Part shown: positions 59,996 through 64,000 of the stretch, piece by piece | How the letters are laid out: each line of letters begins with the position of its first letter | How positions within the stretch are numbered: the first letter of the stretch is position 1 | Source of the DNA: JBDSZL01 sp039925145 | GTDB lineage: Bacteria > Acidobacteriota > Vicinamibacteria > Vicinamibacterales > SCN-69-37 | Length of the DNA stretch: 64,000 bases | Assembly: GCA_039925145.1 (NCBI GenBank) | Contig: JBDSZL010000065.1 | Location: 1-64,000, forward strand | Direction of reading: 5' to 3' | Made by a program: the position numbers and the translations under genes | Notes under the pieces: generated by a model | Database searches by the model: none | What the model saw: the letters and a program-made list of their open reading frames with translations, nothing else | What the model was told of the DNA's origin: nothing

Positions 59996-60025
59996 TTGAC
60001 TTGGCCTGAGCGTCCCTGATACACA
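59996..60025 (+). promoter_or_regulatory. Promoter of the cysD leader
   Basis: TTGACT (59996-60001), 18 nt, TACACA (60020-60025) with TG two bases before it (extended -10). The leader ATG is 9 nt beyond. Confidence 0.65.
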
Positions 60026-60034
60026 TCTAGAAGG

Positions 60035-60118
60035 ATGCTGGCTGTCTCTCGCACCTGCGCGTGTTGTTGTTGCACCGCCCCAGAGGGGCGCACGCGGCCG
60101 GTCCGGCCATTCGCCTAG
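60035..60118 (+). CDS. Cysteine-rich leader peptide of the cysDN operon
   Basis: 27 codons: MLAVSRTCACCCCTAPEGRT and then RPVRPFA, TAG. Cysteine codons at 60056-60058 and 60062-60073 (four in a row TGT TGT TGT TGC). The RNA then folds as CGCCCC-AGA-GGGGCG (60076-60090), and GGTCCGG (60100-60106) is a perfect complement of CCGGACC (60155-60161) across the terminator 5' arm. A ribosome paused on the cysteine run leaves GGTCCGG free; one that reaches the TAG covers it. Almost leaderless start with AAGG directly before the ATG. Confidence 0.85.
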   Translation: MLAVSRTCACCCCTAPEGRTRPVRPFA

Positions 60119-60151
60119 CACACACGCGCCCGCACCCGCGCGACAGGATTG

Positions 60152-60186
60152 AGCCCGGACCAAATGTTCCGGGCTTTTTTATTTTG
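60152..60186 (+). terminator. Attenuator terminator before cysD
   Basis: AGCCCGGA (60152-60159) and TCCGGGCT (60168-60175) pair over 8 bp with an 8-nt loop, followed by TTTTTATTTT. The cysD ATG is 10 nt after the T-tract. Confidence 0.9.
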
Positions 60187-60195
60187 CAGGCTTCT

Positions 60196-61146
60196 ATGCA
60201 AAGCGTTCACGTCTCAAATACTGCGCGCACCGCCGCCGCTCTACCGCCGCGCCTCGACCACCTCCGCGCCCTCGAGGCGGAGAGCATCGCCATCATGCGC
60301 GAGGTCGTGACCGAGTTCGAGCGGCCCGTGATGCTCTACTCCATCGGCAAGGACTCGTCGGTCCTGCTGCGACTGGCGCAGAAGGCCTTTTTCCCCGGCC
60401 CCATCCCCTTCCCGCTGCTGCACATCGACACGACGTACAAGTTCCGCGAGATGATCGAGTTCCGCGACCGTTACATCGCCGAAATTGGGGCCAAGCTCAT
60501 CGTTCACACCAACACAGAGGCGATTGCCAGCGGGACGCAGCCCTTTGCGATCGGCACGCAGCGTTGCTGCGGCCTGCTCAAGACCCGCGCGTTGCTCGAT
60601 GCGCTCGAGGCCGGTCATTTCGACGCCGCGTTCGGCGGCGCCAGGCGCGACGAAGAGCGATCGCGGGCCAAGGAGCGGATCTTCTCGCTGCGCGACGAAA
60701 AGGGACAGTGGGACCCGAAGCGGCAGCGGCCCGAACTGTGGCACCTGCTGAACGGACGCGTGCGACCGGGGGAGAGTATTCGCGTGTTCCCACTGTCCAA
60801 CTGGACCGAGATCGACGTCTGGCAATACATCCACGAAGAGAACATCCCTGTCGTGCCCCTCTACTTCGCCAAGCCGCGCGAGGTCATCGTGCGGGGCGAA
60901 TCGCTCATTCCGATCGAGCAGCCGTTCGTGCCGCGCCTGCTTGGGGAGAAGCCCCAGATGGTCATGTGCCGGATGCGGTCGCTCGGATGCTCACCGTGCA
61001 CGGGGGCCATCCGCTCGGACGCCGACACCGTGCCGAAGATCATCGAGGAGCTCGTCAGCGTCCGCAACTCGGAACGCCAGTTGCGGGCGATCGATCACGA
61101 CCAGGATGGCTCGATGGAAGTGAAGAAGCGGGAGGGCTACTTTTGA
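60196..61146 (+). CDS. cysD: Sulfate adenylyltransferase subunit 2
   Basis: 316 residues from ATG 60196, with GCAGG before it. It forms adenylyl-sulfate (APS) from sulfate and ATP together with the GTPase CysN. YSIGKDSSVLLRLAQKAFFPG (PP-loop SxGKDS near residues 50-70), HIDTTYKFREM and RRDEERSRAKERIFS are the CysD hallmarks, with the C-terminal cysteine motif CRMRSLGCSPCTGAI. TGA overlaps the start codon of cysN (TTGA). Under the leader-peptide attenuator. Confidence 0.96.
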   Translation: MQSVHVSNTARTAAALPPRLDHLRALEAESIAIMREVVTEFERPVMLYSIGKDSSVLLRLAQKAFFPGPIPFPLLHIDTTYKFREMIEFRDRYIAEIGAKLIVHTNTEAIASGTQPFAIGTQRCCGLLKTRALLDALEAGHFDAAFGGARRDEERSRAKERIFSLRDEKGQWDPKRQRPELWHLLNGRVRPGESIRVFPLSNWTEIDVWQYIHEENIPVVPLYFAKPREVIVRGESLIPIEQPFVPRLLGEKPQMVMCRMRSLGCSPCTGAIRSDADTVPKIIEELVSVRNSERQLRAIDHDQDGSMEVKKREGYF

Positions 61147-62444
61147 ACTCCTCGCTCCTGCGCATCTGCACGGCCGGCAGCGTCGACGATGGGAAGAGCA
61201 CACTCATTGGGCGGCTGCTCTACGACTCGCAGTCGGTCTACGAAGATCAGCTGCTCTCCGTGGAGAAGGCTTCGAAGAACCGATCGGCGGGACCCATCGA
61301 TTTCTCGCTGTTCACCGACGGGCTGAAAGCCGAGCGCGAACAGGGCATCACCATCGATGTCGCGTATCGCTACTTCGCGACCAAACGCCGTAAGTTCATC
61401 CTGGCCGATACGCCGGGGCATGAGCAGTACACGCGGAACATGGCCACCGGCGCGTCTACCGCGGACGTGGCGATTCTGCTTGTCGACGCCAGGCACGGCA
61501 TCCTCGACCAGTCACGCCGGCACGCAAAGATCGCGCGGCTGCTCGGCATCACGAACTTCGTGCTCGCCGTCAACAAGATGGATCTGGTGGACTTCGACCG
61601 CGACATCTTCGAGGGAATTGCCGCCGGGTTCTCCCCGCTGCTCGCCGGCGCGTCGCTCTACCCGATTCCGATGAGCGCGTTACTCGGCGACAACGTCATC
61701 ACGAACAGCAGCCGCACGCCGTGGTTCGATGGGCCGAGCCTGCTCGAATATCTCGAGACGGTCGACGCCGATCGCAACGTGGCGCTCGGACCGCTGCGGT
61801 TCCCGGTGCAGATGGTCATCCGGCCCAACCAGGACTTCCGGGGCTACGGAGGGCAGATCCTCTCGGGCACGGTCCGGGTCGGCGACACGATCACGGCATG
61901 GCCCTCGGTGCGCACCAGCCGCGTGAAACGCATCGTGACGTTCGATGGCGATCTCGAGGTGGCGTATGCCCCGATGTCGGTGACGCTGGTGCTCGAAGAC
62001 GAGCTCGACATCTCACGTGGCGACATGATCGTCGACAGCCACATCAACCTGGGCCGACGGTTCCGCGCCGACATGGTGTGGATGGACGAGCGCCCGCTGG
62101 AGCCCAACCGGCTCTACGTGCTCAAGCACTCCTCCGGCACCACGACCGCGCAAGTCGACACGCGGCTCCTGCTCAACGACATCGGTCCTGTGACGGTTGA
62201 GACCTCACGCGCGCTCATCTTCGATCGCTATGCCGAGCAGCGCGGCACGGGAGCATTCATTCTGATCGAGCCGACGACGAACTTCACGGCCGGCGCCGGC
62301 ATGATCTCCGATCCGTTGCCGGATCGAGCAGCCGCGAGTCATCCGGGCGCCGCAGAGCGCATCGCCCACATCGCCCGAGTCGCCGCGTCAGAGGGCGAAG
62401 CGATTGAAGCCGTGCGGCGCGCGCTCGAGGACTTGCTCACTTAG
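61143..62444 (+). CDS. cysN: Sulfate adenylyltransferase subunit 1 (GTPase)
   Basis: 433 residues from TTG 61143 overlapping the cysD stop. G1 motif AGSVDDGKSTLIGRLLYD near residue 10, G3 DTPGHEQYTRNM, G4 NKMD; elongation factor-like domains II and III follow. There is no C-terminal APS kinase (CysC), so PAPS formation, if any, needs a separate gene; with sulfite reductase nearby an APS reductase (CysH) is expected but not found in the window. The stop TAG is followed by a heptamer array. Confidence 0.95.
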   Translation: MNSSLLRICTAGSVDDGKSTLIGRLLYDSQSVYEDQLLSVEKASKNRSAGPIDFSLFTDGLKAEREQGITIDVAYRYFATKRRKFILADTPGHEQYTRNMATGASTADVAILLVDARHGILDQSRRHAKIARLLGITNFVLAVNKMDLVDFDRDIFEGIAAGFSPLLAGASLYPIPMSALLGDNVITNSSRTPWFDGPSLLEYLETVDADRNVALGPLRFPVQMVIRPNQDFRGYGGQILSGTVRVGDTITAWPSVRTSRVKRIVTFDGDLEVAYAPMSVTLVLEDELDISRGDMIVDSHINLGRRFRADMVWMDERPLEPNRLYVLKHSSGTTTAQVDTRLLLNDIGPVTVETSRALIFDRYAEQRGTGAFILIEPTTNFTAGAGMISDPLPDRAAASHPGAAERIAHIARVAASEGEAIEAVRRALEDLLT

Positions 62445-62448
62445 CACG

Positions 62449-62560
62449 GCTTGGGGCTTGGGGCTTGGGGCTTGGGGCTTGGGGCTTGGGGCTTGGGGCT
62501 TGCGGGCTTGGCGGCTTGCGGGCTTGGCCCCGAGCCCCGAGCCCCGAGCCCGAGCCAATC
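62449..62560. repeat. Heptamer array with inverted end after cysN
   Basis: At least seven consecutive GGGGCTT units (62453 onwards) then GGCTTGC/GGGCTTG and finally CCCCGAGCCCCGAGCC in reverse orientation. The two parts can pair (GGCTTGG with CCGAGCC, one G-U), and the first part alone has the runs needed for a G-quadruplex in the RNA. Starts 5 bp after the cysN stop. Confidence 0.9.
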
Positions 62561-62653
62561 CCCACCCTTGACCCGATCCACCGCCACGTGTCACGGTGAG
62601 CCATCCGAGACACTGCCGGCGGCGTTCGCGCCGGCTGCACGACAGGAGTGGCC

Positions 62654-64000
62654 ATGGCGACCGATCCCACGCGCACACCCTCTGACTCGCCCACCGGCGT
62701 GACGCGCCGCGATTTCATCAAGACGGCGGCCACTGTCGCCTCGTCGGCGATGATCGTACCGCGCCACGTGCTGGGCCAGGGCCTGACACCCCCGAGCGAC
62801 CTGGTGAACATCGCCACGGTCGGCATCAACGGCATGGGAGCCACGAACACGCAGGCCATCATGAGCCAGAACGTGGTGGCGATCTGCGATTGCGACTTCG
62901 GCCTGCTCGACGCGCGGCTGAAGAGCTGGCACGACACGGTCTATCCGGCGACTCCGCCGACGTCACGAGCGCAGGCGCCGCAGACGCCGCAACAGCCCTC
63001 GCCGTGGAAAGACTTCGGCCCCTCCAAGGCTCAGCTCGCCGCCAATCAGAAATGGACGCAGACACCACAGTCGGAGCGGTTGAAGCGTTTCGTCGACGAG
63101 CAAGCGCCACGGCTGAAGAAGTATCGCGACTACCGCGAGATGCTCGACAAGCAGAAGGACATCGATGCGGTGATCATCGCCACCCCCGATCACATGCACG
63201 CGGTCATTGCCTCGGCCTGCATGGACGCGGGCAAGCACGTCTACGTGCAGAAGCCCCTGTGCTGGTCGGTGCACGAAGCGCGGCACCTCGCCAAGCGCGC
63301 GATCGAGACGAAGGTCGTCACCCAGATGGGCAATCAGGGACACTCGCAGGACTCCGCACGGCGGGGCCAGGAGTACTTGATGGCCGGCGCGATTGGCGAC
63401 GTCCGCGAAGTGCACGTCTGGACAAACCGGCCGCTCGGCTATTGGCCGCAGGGCGTGCCGCGTCCGGCGCCAATGGCGCCCAACAGCGGCGCCAATCGCG
63501 GGTCGTGGAATAACGCCGCCCTCAACGATCGAATTGCAGCGATGATGCAGGGCAACTATCAGCCGCCCGATACGCTGTCGTGGGACCTCTTTCTGGGCGT
63601 CGCACCGGAGGTGCCATACCACCCGATCTATCACCCGTTCAATTGGCGCGGATGGGTTGACTGGGGTCAGGGTGCCCTGGGTGACATGGGTGCCCACCTG
63701 ATCGATCATCCGGTGTGGGGCCTGAATCTCGGGCTGCCGACGTCAATCGAGACGGTCGCGTCGCCGTTCAACAAGGTCAGCTACCCAACGGCAACGACCA
63801 CGTACTATGATTTCCCGGCTCGCGGCAAGCAGCCGGCCGTCAAGCTCACGTGGAGCGACGGTGGCCTGCTGCCGGCTCGTCCTGACGAGCTCGGCGAAGA
63901 AAAGCTGCTGCCCGATGGTGGCGTGATTTACATCGGCAGCAAGGGGAAGATGCTCCAGAACACCTATGGGGCGCGAACGCGCCTGCTGCCGGCCGAGCGT
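62654..64000 (+). CDS. TAT-exported Gfo/Idh/MocA-family oxidoreductase (cut by window end)
   Basis: 449 codons without a stop to the window edge. Signal: TRRDFIKTAATVASSAMIV (twin arginine near residues 17-18). NAD-binding domain VNIATVGINGMGATNTQ (G-x-G-x-x-G variant) and the family signature IIATPDHMHAVIASACMDAGKHVYVQKPLCWSV with catalytic lysine EK/QK-P. Beyond it GALGDMGAHLIDHPVWGL. Typical of the exported, sugar- or inositol-type oxidoreductases frequent in Acidobacteriota and Planctomycetes. Ribosome binding site CAGGAGTGG. Confidence 0.9.
   Translation, partial: MATDPTRTPSDSPTGVTRRDFIKTAATVASSAMIVPRHVLGQGLTPPSDLVNIATVGINGMGATNTQAIMSQNVVAICDCDFGLLDARLKSWHDTVYPATPPTSRAQAPQTPQQPSPWKDFGPSKAQLAANQKWTQTPQSERLKRFVDEQAPRLKKYRDYREMLDKQKDIDAVIIATPDHMHAVIASACMDAGKHVYVQKPLCWSVHEARHLAKRAIETKVVTQMGNQGHSQDSARRGQEYLMAGAIGDVREVHVWTNRPLGYWPQGVPRPAPMAPNSGANRGSWNNAALNDRIAAMMQGNYQPPDTLSWDLFLGVAPEVPYHPIYHPFNWRGWVDWGQGALGDMGAHLIDHPVWGLNLGLPTSIETVASPFNKVSYPTATTTYYDFPARGKQPAVKLTWSDGGLLPARPDELGEEKLLPDGGVIYIGSKGKMLQNTYGARTRLLPAER

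Noticed and set aside
62449..62937. Long minus-strand frames with repeated APSPKPQ proline-rich sequence
   Set aside because: They are translations of the heptamer array; the plus strand carries the TAT-signal oxidoreductase and no conserved protein.

Overview
The window is GC-rich DNA with dense, often overlapping genes and many secreted or TAT-exported proteins. This gene content, together with the tandem GGGGCTY heptamers, suggests an Acidobacteriota chromosome, perhaps a Vicinamibacterales-like lineage. That assignment is an inference from style; no rRNA or tRNA gene was found.

Layout. 0-29.4 kb is ordinary core and accessory chromosome. It holds a degenerate histidine-kinase-like protein, a TauE/SafE permease, ilvD, an HI0933-type flavoprotein, ferritin, a five-gene minus-strand run (ABM monooxygenase, iron alcohol dehydrogenase, 2-oxo-tetronate isomerase, erythronate-type dehydrogenase, PIG-V-like mannosyltransferase), class I aldolase, YajQ, a hybrid sensor kinase, HU with a clear sigma-70 promoter, a SUI1 protein, MurJ, and an overlapping chain cupin / metallophosphoesterase / Mug / HAD phosphatase. 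29.5-42.2 kb is an integron cassette array without an integrase (CALIN), 12-13 attC sites with all cassette genes on the plus strand. It carries a GNAT, a methyltransferase, three toxin-antitoxin pairs, two DUF4136 genes, a CPBP protease, a DUF4384 gene, a DUF4234 gene, a nuclease-like protein, a SUKH-like gene and a serine hydrolase. Four cassette genes or gene pairs carry a single lesion each, and broken gene fragments lie at both edges. 42.3-51.7 kb holds ahcY under an ArsR-methyltransferase regulator, thioredoxins, a glycosyltransferase, a degenerate two-PAS sensor and stress genes (SYLF, CsbD).

51.7-62.4 kb is a sulfur-assimilation region and the most interesting part. Three transcription units face outward or follow each other: met8-cobA-sir-hemA (minus), a cysteine synthase/JAMM fusion plus a PHP protein (plus), and cysD-cysN (plus). 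Each is preceded by a tiny, apparently leaderless ORF rich in consecutive cysteine codons, then by a Rho-independent terminator just before the first structural gene. In each leader a segment complementary to the 5' arm or base of the terminator can be found. This is the architecture of ribosome-mediated attenuation, here read as a cysteine sensor controlling sulfate activation, sulfite reduction with siroheme supply, and cysteine synthesis.

Five arrays of the heptamer GGGGCTT/GGGGCTC lie immediately next to stop codons through the window and include G-quadruplex-like runs. The window ends inside a TAT-exported Gfo/Idh/MocA oxidoreductase.
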